Below, piece after piece: positions 53,126 through 61,373 of a DNA stretch of 64,000 nucleotides. Below the pieces are notes generated by a model. It did not search any database. It saw only the letters and a program-made list of their open reading frames with translations, and was not told the origin of the DNA. Numbering within the stretch: the first letter of the stretch is position 1; each line of letters starts with the position of its first letter. Position numbers and translations under genes: made by a program. The DNA comes from Alkalihalophilus pseudofirmus (GTDB lineage: Bacteria; Bacillota; Bacilli; Bacillales; Bacillaceae_D), in NCBI RefSeq assembly GCF_029094545.1, contig NZ_CP117836.1:1-64000 (forward strand). Reading direction: 5' to 3'.

Positions 53126-54044
53126 AAGAATGATTTAAAATAGATTCTTCAAATTCAAATTCAGTTTCTGCGAGAGCTTCTAATGTGTCAGCCACCTTAT
53201 TCCACTCTCCAAACGACGCATAGGTATAACATTCACCGAAGAACTTTGCTTGTTTCTCTTTTAGAGTGGATAAAAGGTTATTTCGTTCATTAAGGAAATT
53301 TGAAAAATCAATGGCTCTTCTTGAACCTAAAGGAAAAGCAAAATGCAATAAATGCCCTTTTTCTTCATCAGAAATTTGAGTGTTTCTTATTTGTTCTGCC
53401 TTGAACTTAATCGCATAACTACCAAAACTGGATTGATTTCTTTGCTCTTTATAAGATCTTTTATATAACTGGATTGATTTATTATAAATGTCATTCTCAG
53501 AAGGTTTTTCAATTCTTTTTGGTGATTTCCAACATCTATATGCTCCATAACTCCAAGTTATACTCTCCGCTTTCCACGCCTTTTCTAAGTTTTCTAATGA
53601 AAGCCATACATAAGGATATCCTGCTGGGTCGTGCAATAATATCTTGTCATTACCTATTTCCAGAGCAAGCACATAATGGTCGCAGCCACCTAAAAATTCG
53701 TGGTTAGGTAGGTATTTTAAGTATCCCATATCAACTGGACCTAACATTACAGGGGATATTTCAAGGTCATTCCTCAACTGATCGATTGGCATACTTCCAT
53801 CATTGTTTTGCACTTTTTCAACAACACTAAAACCCAAATTCTCAAAAGCAAGGTTTACACCCTTATCAGGACTGCTTAATCCATTATCGAAAAAAAGCAT
53901 TTTGTTCCTTTCCAAAGAAGCACCTAAAGAAAAACCACTTGCAACTTCGATACTTGCGGGAGCAATATTTTCATTGATTGTAGATAACAACATTGACACT
54001 GAATTCGAATAACAATAAGCACCATTTCCTATATAGTAACTCAT
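53124..54044 (-). CDS. BtrH N-terminal domain-like protein (cysteine-peptidase fold)
   Basis: The 306-residue protein resembles BtrH-type acyltransferases. The N-terminal Cys sits in GAYCYSNSVSMLL (Cys11), followed by ASGFSLGAS near residue 38, His in GGCDHYVLALEI near 141 and Asp in LLHDPAGYPYVWLSL near 157, a Cys-His-Asp arrangement. BtrH transfers an acyl side chain in butirosin biosynthesis; related proteins occur widely with unknown substrates. No carrier-protein gene lies beside it. The minus-strand AAAGGAGGGAATAG site supports the ATG. Confidence 0.78.
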   Translation of the reverse strand: MSYYIGNGAYCYSNSVSMLLSTINENIAPASIEVASGFSLGASLERNKMLFFDNGLSSPDKGVNLAFENLGFSVVEKVQNNDGSMPIDQLRNDLEISPVMLGPVDMGYLKYLPNHEFLGGCDHYVLALEIGNDKILLHDPAGYPYVWLSLENLEKAWKAESITWSYGAYRCWKSPKRIEKPSENDIYNKSIQLYKRSYKEQRNQSSFGSYAIKFKAEQIRNTQISDEEKGHLLHFAFPLGSRRAIDFSNFLNERNNLLSTLKEKQAKFFGECYTYASFGEWNKVADTLEALAETEFEFEESILNHS

Positions 54045-54182
54045 TCTATTCCCTCCTTTTTAATGTAACCTTCATTTTAATAATAGAGAACTTATGTTCT
54101 TATTACAAGAAAAAATTGGAATAATTTATTGTTTCAATAGTAACAATATTTATGAAAAAAGCCTTAAGTTTTATTCCTTCTT

Positions 54183-54267
54183 AACTAACGGGTGCATTCT
54201 TTTAACAAGGGATGCTTTTTTGTTTGTCAACAAAAAGGAAATTAATGTTAAACCAAAGGAGCAGTTT
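54183..54267 (+). repeat. Full copy of the dispersed cassette-type element, with terminator
   Basis: Left core ACTAACGGGTGCATT, hairpin GCATTCTTT-taac-AAGGGATGC with six Ts, spacer AACAAAAAGGAAATTAATGT, right core ACCAAAGGAGCAGTTT. It precedes the VOC gene. Confidence 0.85.
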
Positions 54268-54338
54268 ACTTTAATAAAGGGGTTTAATAGTCTTTATTGA
54301 AGTACAGAAATAGAGTACATATTTTGGAGGAGATAAGA

Positions 54339-54737
54339 ATGATCTTTGAAATGACTACACAAGTTCGGGTATCTAATATTGAAGAAGGACATAAGTGGTA
54401 TGAAACACTTTTAAATAAAAAGGCTGATTTCATTCCACATGATGGCTTTGTTGAGTGGGAACTTATCCCTGGTTGTTGGTTACAGGTAGCAGAAGGTAAT
54501 TTAACAGAAGGAAATGGTCCCTTACGATTAGGTGTTACAAACATTGAATTAGAAAGAGAAAGACTTATTAAAGAACTAAATATTGATAGTTTTGAAATAC
54601 ATTCAAGACCAGAAGTACCCGTTAAATGGGGTACATTTACTGATCCTTGGGGAAATTATCTTGGATTTTTTGAATACTTAGATAAGAACGGAGAACAAGA
54701 GCGAGTAAAGACTATCATAGGGAAAATTGAAGTGTAA
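54339..54737 (+). CDS. VOC family (glyoxalase/bleomycin-resistance-like) protein
   Basis: ATG 54339 follows TTGGAGGAGATAAG. The 132-residue protein has the two beta-alpha-beta-beta-beta modules of the VOC superfamily (TTQVRVSNIEEGHKWYETLL, then GTFTDPWGNYLGFFEY near residue 103 with the usual DPxGN turn). Members are metal-dependent isomerases, dioxygenases or drug-binding proteins. The substrate is unknown. It is bounded by full repeat copies on both sides (54183 and 54748), the clearest single-gene cassette in the window. Confidence 0.83.
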   Translation: MIFEMTTQVRVSNIEEGHKWYETLLNKKADFIPHDGFVEWELIPGCWLQVAEGNLTEGNGPLRLGVTNIELERERLIKELNIDSFEIHSRPEVPVKWGTFTDPWGNYLGFFEYLDKNGEQERVKTIIGKIEV

Positions 54738-54747
54738 TCTTATTGTG

Positions 54748-54827
54748 CTAACTGGGTGCATTCCTTAACAAGGGATGCTTTTTCTTTGTCAACAAAAAGG
54801 AAATTAATGTTAAACTAAAGAGCAGGT
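54748..54827 (+). repeat. Full copy of the dispersed cassette-type element, with terminator
   Basis: Left core CTAACTGGGTGCATT, hairpin GCATTCCTT-aac-AAGGGATGC with five Ts, spacer AACAAAAAGGAAATTAATGT, right core ACTAAAGAGCAGGTT. Confidence 0.85.
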
Positions 54828-54920
54828 TAGTTTAAGAATCAAACTAACAAATTCAATAATTTGTGTTGTATAATAATGAGTATATTTATATAATTATGCA
54901 ACAAGACAGGAGTGGGGATA

Positions 54921-55529
54921 TTGAATTTGATTTGTGAGTCTGACAACTTAGATGAGTATTTACTCGAATTAAATGAAGTTAATTATTCTAACCCAATTAT
55001 AAAAAAGAAAGCAGATGAACTTTTCAATCCATCTCAAACGGAAATTGAAAAAGCAAGAATAGCTTTTGAATTTGTTCGTGATGAAATTTCCCATTCTTGG
55101 GATATTCAATCGAAGCGAGTTACCTGTAATGCTTCGGAAGTATTAGACAGTAAAGAGGGAATTTGCTATGCAAAATCACACCTATTAGCGTCTTTATTAC
55201 GTTCGCAGCGAATACCAACAGGTTTTTGTTATCAAAGATTGATGTTATTTGATACTCCAGAAAAAGGGTATTGTATTCACGCTTTAAATGCCATCTTCAT
55301 TAGATCACTTAATAAATGGGTTAGGGTTGATGCTCGTGGAAATAAAGAGGGAATTGATGCCCAGTTTTCAATTGAAGAAGAAAAATTAGCTTTTCCCATT
55401 AACGAAGAACTTGATGAGAAAGATTATCTAGTTATTTATACGAAGCCTCATCCCAAAATTGTAGCTGTCTTAGAAGAATATACTAGTGTATTAGAAATGT
55501 ATAAACATCACTTACCAGAGAGTTTGTAG
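54921..55529 (+). CDS. Transglutaminase-like domain protein
   Basis: The protein of about 202 residues has the transglutaminase-like triad: Cys in KEGICYAKSHLLASLLR near residue 88, His in GYCIHALNAIFI near 121 and Asp in KWVRVDARGNK near 135. Such cytoplasmic proteins are mostly uncharacterised cysteine hydrolases or amidases. TTG 54921 follows AGGAGTGGGG; GTG 54912 is an alternative start three codons earlier. It is bounded by repeats at 54748 and 55536. Confidence 0.82.
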   Translation: MNLICESDNLDEYLLELNEVNYSNPIIKKKADELFNPSQTEIEKARIAFEFVRDEISHSWDIQSKRVTCNASEVLDSKEGICYAKSHLLASLLRSQRIPTGFCYQRLMLFDTPEKGYCIHALNAIFIRSLNKWVRVDARGNKEGIDAQFSIEEEKLAFPINEELDEKDYLVIYTKPHPKIVAVLEEYTSVLEMYKHHLPESL

Positions 55530-55535
55530 TTGTTG

Positions 55536-55572
55536 CACTAAGGGGTGCATTCCTTCAACAAGGGTTGTTTTA
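55536..55572 (+). repeat. Cassette-type repeat, left half
   Basis: CACTAAGGGGTGCATTCCTT then CAACAAGGGTTGTTTT. The left core and a partly decayed hairpin are present; spacer and right core are absent. Confidence 0.7.
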
Positions 55573-55650
55573 GGTACATGTTAAACACCGTTGAAATAAT
55601 TAGGGATAATTTGTAGAACTGCATTGGTTTTGATATGGAAAATGTGAAAA

Positions 55651-56001
55651 AAATGGAGATTAGCTATGGTTTCGGGGAAGTTATACGGAGCAATAGCATT
55701 AACTAACAATCAAAGATTTAATAATGGTGAAATTGCTTATTGGGTTGGATAAGAATATTGGGGAAATGGCTATGCGACGGAGGCTGCTAAAGCAGTGCTT
55801 GAATTTGCTTTTATTGAAAAGCAATACAATAAAGTATTTGCACGTTATTTTCATACTAATCCAGCTTCAGGTAAAGTGATAGATAAAATAGGTATGAAAA
55901 GAGAAGGGATTTTAAGAGAACAAGTTATGAAAGATAACGAATATATAGACCTTGTTTATTATGGAATCCTAAAAAATGAAGCTAATATAAACAAACAATA
56001 G
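55651..56001 (+). pseudogene. GNAT (RimJ-like) acetyltransferase with nonsense codon
   Basis: The frame starts after a stop at 55645 and reads WRLAMVSGKLYGAIALT, then EIAYWVG, then TAA at 55750-55752 where relatives have Lys. It continues EYWGNGYATEAAKAVLEFAF, NPASGKVIDKIGMKREGILR and VYYGIL to TAA 56001. The acetyl-CoA loop (GNGYAT) is present but separated from the first part by the stop, and the N-terminal third is missing. Confidence 0.8.
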
Positions 56002-56017
56002 CATATTGGGTTCTTCC

Positions 56018-56043
56018 ACTAAAGGGTGCTTTAGTTAAATAAG
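56018..56043 (+). repeat. Cassette-type repeat, left-core copy
   Basis: ACTAAAGGGTGCTTTAGTTA with AATAAG, a short left-core variant after the GNAT pseudogene. It is the last copy in the window. Confidence 0.55.
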
Positions 56044-56182
56044 AAAAAATATCAAAGCCAATTGCTGGACAGTACAGGGAGAGTGGGCAGCAAAATGGCA
56101 TCTGTTTAGTGCTGACTTTGTGAGGAGTACTTAGAAGAGCAGAGGAGAATGAGAGGAATAGAATCTTGAAAGGGAGAGGCTT

Positions 56183-56506
56183 ATGGCTGACATTAATCAA
56201 GTAGTCCTATCGGGTAGGTTAACTTCCGAGCCGCAGCTCCACTACATTAATCGGAATAACGAAAAAGTAGCCGTATGTAATTTTTCAACCGCTTCAGAAG
56301 ATCCACATGGCCGAACTTCTTTTATTAGCATCATTGTATGGCGTCAATATGGCGAGGCTGCAGCCAACTATCTTGAGAGTGGGCAGGATGTAACAATAGT
56401 AGGTAAATTGTATAGTCGCAAAGATCCAAAGTCATCTAGAACATTTATAGAGGTTCATGCTAGTGAGATAAAATATGGGAATAAACCAGGTGTTAATCAT
56501 GAATGA
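56183..56506 (+). CDS. ssb: Single-stranded DNA-binding protein (short)
   Basis: This 107-residue OB-fold SSB has INQVVLSGRLTSEPQLHYI, VAVCNFSTASED and GQDVTIVGKLYSRKD. It lacks the long acidic C-terminal tail with DDDLPF of the housekeeping Ssb, so it is a plasmid/phage-type SSB. AAAGGGAGAGGCTT precedes the ATG. It overlaps the Rad52-like gene by 8 bases from ATG 56499, which suggests the two act together on single-stranded DNA. Confidence 0.88.
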   Translation: MADINQVVLSGRLTSEPQLHYINRNNEKVAVCNFSTASEDPHGRTSFISIIVWRQYGEAAANYLESGQDVTIVGKLYSRKDPKSSRTFIEVHASEIKYGNKPGVNHE

Positions 56507-56879
56507 GTTTAACGAACTTATAAATGGGCTATGTAGACCTTTTCCACCAGAAACATTTCAACCTAGACATGATGGCCATGGAGTGTATATTCCAATTAGA
56601 TATTATATCGAACGTCTTAATCAAGTCGCTAGCGACCAATGGTCACATGAACGAGTAGGAGAGCCTATATTTTATGAAGAGGATAAATTTGTCCATACAG
56701 TAGTCAAAGTGACCATTATGGGCAGAAGTCATATGGGTGAAGGGTTTTCCAGATATCAGACAGATGATAAAGGAAAAATTATTAATAGACATTATGCTAT
56801 CCGTTCAGCAACAAAAGATGGCATTAGAGACACTATTTCGTTCTTCGGGATAGGGAACTACGAAGCCTACAGTGGCTAG
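56499..56879 (+). CDS. Rad52-like single-strand annealing protein
   Basis: The 126-residue protein carries Rad52/DdrA-type landmarks: PFPPETFQPRHDG near residue 11, then YIPIRYYIERLNQVASDQWS near 27, and VVKVTIMGRSHMGEGFSRYQ. Such proteins pair complementary single strands during phage/plasmid recombination. It is short for the family and ends ...GIGNYEAYSG. The text that should follow is in another frame (56872-57039), so a frameshift may have split it. ATG 56499 lies inside the ssb end. Confidence 0.65.
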   Translation: MNEFNELINGLCRPFPPETFQPRHDGHGVYIPIRYYIERLNQVASDQWSHERVGEPIFYEEDKFVHTVVKVTIMGRSHMGEGFSRYQTDDKGKIINRHYAIRSATKDGIRDTISFFGIGNYEAYSG

Positions 56880-57039
56880 AGGAAAAGAAAATGAGAGAGT
56901 TGACCATTCAACACAGAAACTTATTTGTATAAAGTGCGATAAAGCGTTGAGTGAATATGAAGTGAGGTTGCTCCAATCACACAATGTAAAATTAACGTAT
57001 TGCGAAGATCACATTCCATCCCACTTCTTAAAAAAATGA
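56872..57039 (+). CDS. Zinc-finger-like small ORF, possible displaced tail of the Rad52-like protein
   Basis: From GTG 56872, overlapping the preceding stop, 55 codons read VARGKENERVDHSTQKL, ICIKCDKAL and LTYCEDHIPSHFLKK. The CxxC ... CxxH pattern suggests a zinc-binding module. No independent ribosome site is clear. Either it is translated by re-initiation or it is the C-terminal domain of the preceding gene separated by a frameshift near 56860-56872. Confidence 0.5.
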   Translation: MARGKENERVDHSTQKLICIKCDKALSEYEVRLLQSHNVKLTYCEDHIPSHFLKK

Positions 57040-57078
57040 TAAAAGAAGCAATTTTAACAGAAGGAAGTTTGTGTCAAA

Positions 57079-57468
57079 ATGATCGACTATTTTAAATTTG
57101 ATGTAATGTTCTTTGATGAGGTCATTGCCTATGTAGATTTAAAACCTTCTGGAAGTGATAAACCATATGTTATTAATTATATTGAAGGGTTTAATAAACA
57201 ATTTTCCCCAAAGCCCGAAGGAAATATCACAATAGTTGAATTAGAAAAATGGCTAAAGTGGCGGGTGTTTCCTGAAACTAGGGTCAATGCTGATGAATTA
57301 CTAGCAGCACTTGGTCTAAATAGCTATAACCGTTGGGCTATTGTTCGTAAAACACATGGTGTAATGGCTGATGATGAGATCTGGCTACGCTTTAAAGGTG
57401 AAACCTTGAAGCATCGTGATGTCACCCTGCGCAAATCTCTCTATTATCCAGATTCCCCCTCTATATAA
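57079..57468 (+). CDS. Hypothetical protein
   Basis: This 129-residue soluble protein begins MIDYFKFDVMFFDEVIAYVD and has a conserved-looking centre VELEKWLKWRVFPETRVNAD, LLAALGLNSYNRWAIVRKTH and DDEIWLRFKGET. I do not know a function; similar proteins accompany plasmid or phage genes in Bacillus, as I recall. AGAAGGAAGTTTGTGTC precedes the ATG. It belongs to the same mobile-type block as ssb. Confidence 0.6.
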   Translation: MIDYFKFDVMFFDEVIAYVDLKPSGSDKPYVINYIEGFNKQFSPKPEGNITIVELEKWLKWRVFPETRVNADELLAALGLNSYNRWAIVRKTHGVMADDEIWLRFKGETLKHRDVTLRKSLYYPDSPSI

Positions 57469-57591
57469 CCTCAAAATGAGAACTGAGGCTAATACCAAAA
57501 GTCTGGCATGGTATTCAGAACTATGAATATAAAGAGTATTTTTTGGTTTTAAGCATTCACATTACTAAATACCTATGTAATTTTGTCTAAA

Positions 57592-57707
57592 ATCGTGGTA
57601 GATTTAGGCGAAAGAACAAGCAAATTTCGGGAAACTATGAGACGCAAAGCTTTAGGGAGCTTCATCACTTTTTTAGCTAGCTTCCTAATAGAAAAGGGAT
57701 TTCCCTT
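57592..57707 (+). ncRNA. Probable c-di-GMP-I (GEMM-I) riboswitch
   Basis: The hallmark core GAGACGCAAAGC (57639-57650) is preceded by AAGCAAAT (57618-57625) and GGGAAAC (the GAAA tetraloop region) and followed by GGGAGC and, after a short spacer, TTAGCTAGCTTCCTAA. This matches the order of GEMM-I elements: GCAAA, GAAA-capped stem, GACGCAAAGC, then the tetraloop-receptor stem. The stems are weaker than in textbook examples. An intrinsic terminator follows immediately and the gene downstream is an exported protease, a plausible c-di-GMP target. Identification is by eye and needs a covariance search. Confidence 0.72.
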
Positions 57708-57731
57708 GCTATTCTTCGGAATAGCTTTTTT
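57708..57731 (+). terminator. Intrinsic terminator of the riboswitch (UUCG tetraloop)
   Basis: GCTATTC (57708-57714), loop TTCG, GAATAGC (57719-57725) and six Ts. It lies between the aptamer and the protease start at 57783, the place for an expression-platform terminator. Confidence 0.88.
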
Positions 57732-57782
57732 GTATTGGTGAAAAAGCTATGAAACTATTAATTTGTGAGAGGGGAAATTGAT

Positions 57783-59485
57783 ATGAAAAAAATTGGCATG
57801 CTCTGTATAGTATTTATCCTATTGTTTACTCTGTTCCCAGGAGTAAGTGTAAGTGTCACTGCAAACTCTAACGAAAAGGTTATTGTCCTTTTTAAGGACA
57901 AGGTAGATAAGAGACTGATAGAACAAGCGAGAGGTACAGTTAATAGAGAATATAAAAGCTTGCCAGCGTTATCCATTAGTATCCCCTCAATAGCTATTAA
58001 AGGATTACAAAACAATCCTAACGTTGTAGCAATTGAACTAGACCATCAAAATTTTTCAACAGACGGTCAAACCCAGGATTGGGGCATTTCTCGTGTGAGC
58101 GCTCCTGATGCCTGGCAAAGTGGACTTACTGGGAGCGGAGTTAAGATCGCTGTACTTGATACAGGTATCAGTAACCATGAAGATCTCGTTATTAGTGGTG
58201 GGGCATCTTTCACCTCATATACAACCTCATTTTCAGATGATAACGGTCATGGTACCCATGTAGCTAGGATTATTGGAGCAAAGGATAATCATTATGGCAC
58301 TGTTGGAATTGGACATGACTCTCATATCTATGCAGTAAAAGTGATGGATCAAAATGGAGATGGCTATTTATCGGATGTTATTGCTGGAATTGATTGGTCT
58401 ATTACAAATCACATGGATATTATTAATTTAAGTCTTGGTACCACTCAACATTCATCTACTCTAAAACAAATCGTCGATAAGGCATACAGTCAAGGAATAT
58501 TAGTTGTTGCTGTAGCGGGGAATAATGGAACAAGTGAGGGTTCCGGAGATACAGTTAACTATCCTGCAAAATATGATTCTGTAGTTGCTGTATCAGCGAC
58601 CGATTCTAGTGATAAAAGATCTAGCTTTTCTGCGACAGGGAGTACAGTAGAGGTTTCGGCACCAGGAGTGGGCATATTAAGTACCTATCCTGGTAATAGA
58701 TACGCCAGAATGAATGGAACAAGTATGGCGGCACCCTATGTAGCAGGAAATTTAGCTTTACTAAAGGAACAGAACTTACAATTAAATGCTTTTGCATTAC
58801 GAAAATTATTACAGGAAAACGTAATTGATCTGGGACCAGAAGGAAAAGATGATTGGTTTGGCTTTGGGCTTATTCAATCACCAGTTAATAAAGATAAACA
58901 GGAGCCTACAGCCGTACCCGAACAAGACGCCAATGAAAATTTGAGTCCGTTAAAGCTACTAAAGATGTTGAAAATGCTGAATACTATAGAACTTGGGAAT
59001 ACGTTAATATGGCCCAATCATCGATCGACACTTTAGGTAATGGTAAATCCATAAGGGTGGATAAACAAAATCTTCAAGCTCGTCTTGATGTAGTGAAAAC
59101 TGAATTGCAATCAAAAGTGTCAGAGGATACACAACCAATTCCTACTGAGTCACCAGTTGATGAAGAAGCTGTAGAGGGGGTTCAGTCAGTTACAAGTGTA
59201 GTCACCGACAAATTAAGATATTTAGCAGGAGAGACGGTTACCATTACAGTGAAAGTAACTGACGATAATGGAAGAGCCCTTCAGGGTGCTAATGTTGATC
59301 TATTCATTACCCCACCAAGAGGAAAAGGACTTTTCGTTCAAGGGAAAACAGACCAAACCGGTACTGTAATTGCAATTTGGAGCACCAAACGAAATGATGC
59401 TAAAGGAACTTATTTGGTTAAAGCTGTTGCTACAGTTGCGGATTATAAAAGTAGCCGAGCAAATATTTATATTGAAATTAGATAA
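57783..59485 (+). pseudogene. Secreted subtilisin-like (S8) serine protease with Ig-like tail, frameshifted
   Basis: Signal peptide MKKIGMLCIVFILLFTLFPG, an I9-like propeptide (EKVIVLFKDKVDKRLIEQAR), then the S8 domain: Asp in AVLDTGIS, His in NGHGTHVARIIGA, Asn in VAVAGNNG and Ser in NGTSMAAPYVAG. At 58940-58942 (TTT) the frame is lost; one extra T restores FESVKATKDVENAEYYRTWE and joins it to the tail to 59485. The tail has a helical linker and an invasin/Big-type Ig-like domain (LRYLAGETVTITVKVTDDNG, TVIAIWSTKRNDAKGTYLVK). As written the catalytic domain is complete but the tail is cut off at 59036. AGAGGGGAAATTG precedes the ATG. Confidence 0.85.
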
Positions 59486-59496
59486 TCTTTTAATTT

Positions 59497-59531
59497 GTAA
59501 CAGGTGGAGCATTCTTCACCTGTTACTTTTT
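59497..59531 (+). terminator. Intrinsic terminator of the protease gene
   Basis: GTAACAGGTG (59497-59506) pairs with CACCTGTTAC (59517-59526), followed by five Ts. Confidence 0.88.
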
Positions 59532-60216
59532 ATTTAAAAATTCGATCTAACAGTATGAGGGAAGGGGTATTAATCAAGATTATAATTGTTCGTATAATAT
59601 CAGTTTTGGGAATAATATTAAAAATCCTATAAGGATTTGTTATAATAAAAGAATACTAGACATTAAGCCTAGTATTCTTAAGGTATGATTCTATGCACCA
59701 CTAATATCTAGGCGTAGTGAATAGTATCATCAAGTAATAAATAACGTATCGCTATTTAACAGCACAACAAGTGATCTATTACTAAATCTATTAATTTATC
59801 GGAGAAAGCAAAAAGAAGTTACAGTTATCAAAGTTTAACTTCTGTATTATATAATAGATATTAGGAAATCGGATTGTTTTCACCGTACCTTGGTACGGGT
59901 ACTCTTCAGATCCTCGGCTAAGTTAACCATATCTTGATATGGGGTCTTAACTTACTTAAATAATACATAAAAGAATACTGAAAGTCACCTTTTCAGAAGA
60001 AAATTGTCCTTAAATCCTATAAGAACAGAATTAGCTATTATTTTCTTTGATGAAAGTGGCCAGGATACAGATAGCCCCCTTACTATGGGAGGGCGCTATT
60101 AATCCCAGAATCTATATATAAATGAAAAAAGTAATTCAAAGAAGCTTAAGAGTTTATAAGTTCTTAAAAATTGTCTTATACGAACAATTCGACAAAAATC
60201 GACAAGGAGGTAGCTT
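59532..60216. other. Structured non-coding region before the recombinase
   Basis: No coding-like frame. It holds several inverted repeats: AAGAATACTAG (59649-59659) with CTAGTATTCTT (59669-59679); CCGTACC-tt-GGTACGG (59883-59898); and TAAGTTAA CCATATC-tt-GATATGG ggtc TTAACTTA (59919-59954). The rest is AT-rich. It could contain recombinase binding sites, a replication-type origin or a structured RNA; no known family is recognised. Confidence 0.5.
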
Positions 60217-61338
60217 ATGTCTTCTAAACAACATGAATACTACGAAAAAAGATTACTAGACTTAATGGATAAAATGCCCCCTTACATCATTGAATACTTG
60301 GATTCTCGCTTAGACTATCGCTCCTCACTTACCCTTTTTAACTATGCTCGTGATTATCAAGAGTTTTTGAATTGGCTGATTAGTGAAGGGATATCCGATG
60401 CAAAAAAGATAAAAGATGTGTCAGTGGATACCCTTGCTAACCTCTCCTTACAAGAAGCTCAAGCCTTCTTCAAAACCATGTTGCGAAGAAAATATTTAGT
60501 TTCTAAGAAGTCTGAGGAATATAAACAAGTACAGGAAAAGACAGTTAATCGTATGAAATCGGCCCTTAGAAGCCTATTTAAGTATTTAACGGTAGAAGCT
60601 GAGGCTGAAAATCATGAACCCTACTTTCATCGGAATGTCATGCAAAAGATTCCTGTTCATAAAGTCGTAGAGTCACGTAGTGAACGTGCTGCTAATATGA
60701 CAAGTAAAATATTTGTAGATAACGCGGACGCTGACTTTTTACATTATGTCCAGAAGGAATATGAACTAACGCTTACGAAGGGTCAAACACGTTATTTCAA
60801 AAGAGATAAAGAGCGTGATTTTGCTATCCTCTCTTTATTTTTAGGATCAGGCATTCGCTTAAATGAGTTATCTAATCTTAAACTGGGCGATGTAGACTTT
60901 ACTCAAAGGCTCATACGAGTCATACGCAAGGGAAATAAGAAAGATTCGGTGACCGTTATACCAGAAGCCTTAGAAGATTTAGAAGCTTACTTAGAGATCC
61001 GGAATGAACGGTATAACGCAGATAGTGATCCAAATGCTTATGTATTTATTACTAAAGGGAAAAATGGCTATTCCCCTCTCTCTAATCGAGCGATCCAAAA
61101 AATAATTGCTAAGTATACTGAATCCTATGATAAGCGTATGTCCCCTCATAAACTAAGACACACGTATGCTACCAATCTTGCAGAACAAACGGGCGATATC
61201 CCCTTAGTTATGACACAACTCGGGCATTCGTCACCAGAAACGTCCCTTCTCTATATCAATACGAGTTTAGAGAAAGCTAAGAAGGCCGCAGAAGAATTGG
61301 GGCGAAAAAGAAAAAAAAGACCTCGCCATTTTGAATGA
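60217..61338 (+). CDS. Tyrosine recombinase, XerS-like
   Basis: The 373-residue enzyme has an XerS-like N-terminus (YEKRLLDLMDKMPPYIIEYL, LFNYARDYQEFLNWLI) with a core-binding domain to about residue 165. In the catalytic domain are Arg in SGIRLNELSNL, Lys in VIRKGNKKDSV, His/Arg in SPHKLRHTYATNL, His in QLGHSSPETS and Tyr in LLYINTS. All catalytic residues are present. AAGGAGGTAGCTT precedes the ATG. XerS resolves chromosome dimers in streptococci; related bacillus proteins may resolve plasmids or move elements. The hairpins at 59883-59954 are candidate substrates. Confidence 0.85.
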   Translation: MSSKQHEYYEKRLLDLMDKMPPYIIEYLDSRLDYRSSLTLFNYARDYQEFLNWLISEGISDAKKIKDVSVDTLANLSLQEAQAFFKTMLRRKYLVSKKSEEYKQVQEKTVNRMKSALRSLFKYLTVEAEAENHEPYFHRNVMQKIPVHKVVESRSERAANMTSKIFVDNADADFLHYVQKEYELTLTKGQTRYFKRDKERDFAILSLFLGSGIRLNELSNLKLGDVDFTQRLIRVIRKGNKKDSVTVIPEALEDLEAYLEIRNERYNADSDPNAYVFITKGKNGYSPLSNRAIQKIIAKYTESYDKRMSPHKLRHTYATNLAEQTGDIPLVMTQLGHSSPETSLLYINTSLEKAKKAAEELGRKRKKRPRHFE

Positions 61339-61373
61339 TGAGGAAGACTGGTCATATAGGTTTAATACATGGT

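Noticed and set aside
27360-56045. CRISPR array
   Set aside because: The repeats are irregularly spaced over kilobases with genes between them, contain a terminator and have no short unique spacers; no cas gene is visible.
27360-56045. Classical integron
   Set aside because: No IntI-type integrase with its extra domain was found, and the cores do not clearly show the attC R-box GTTRRRY arrangement.
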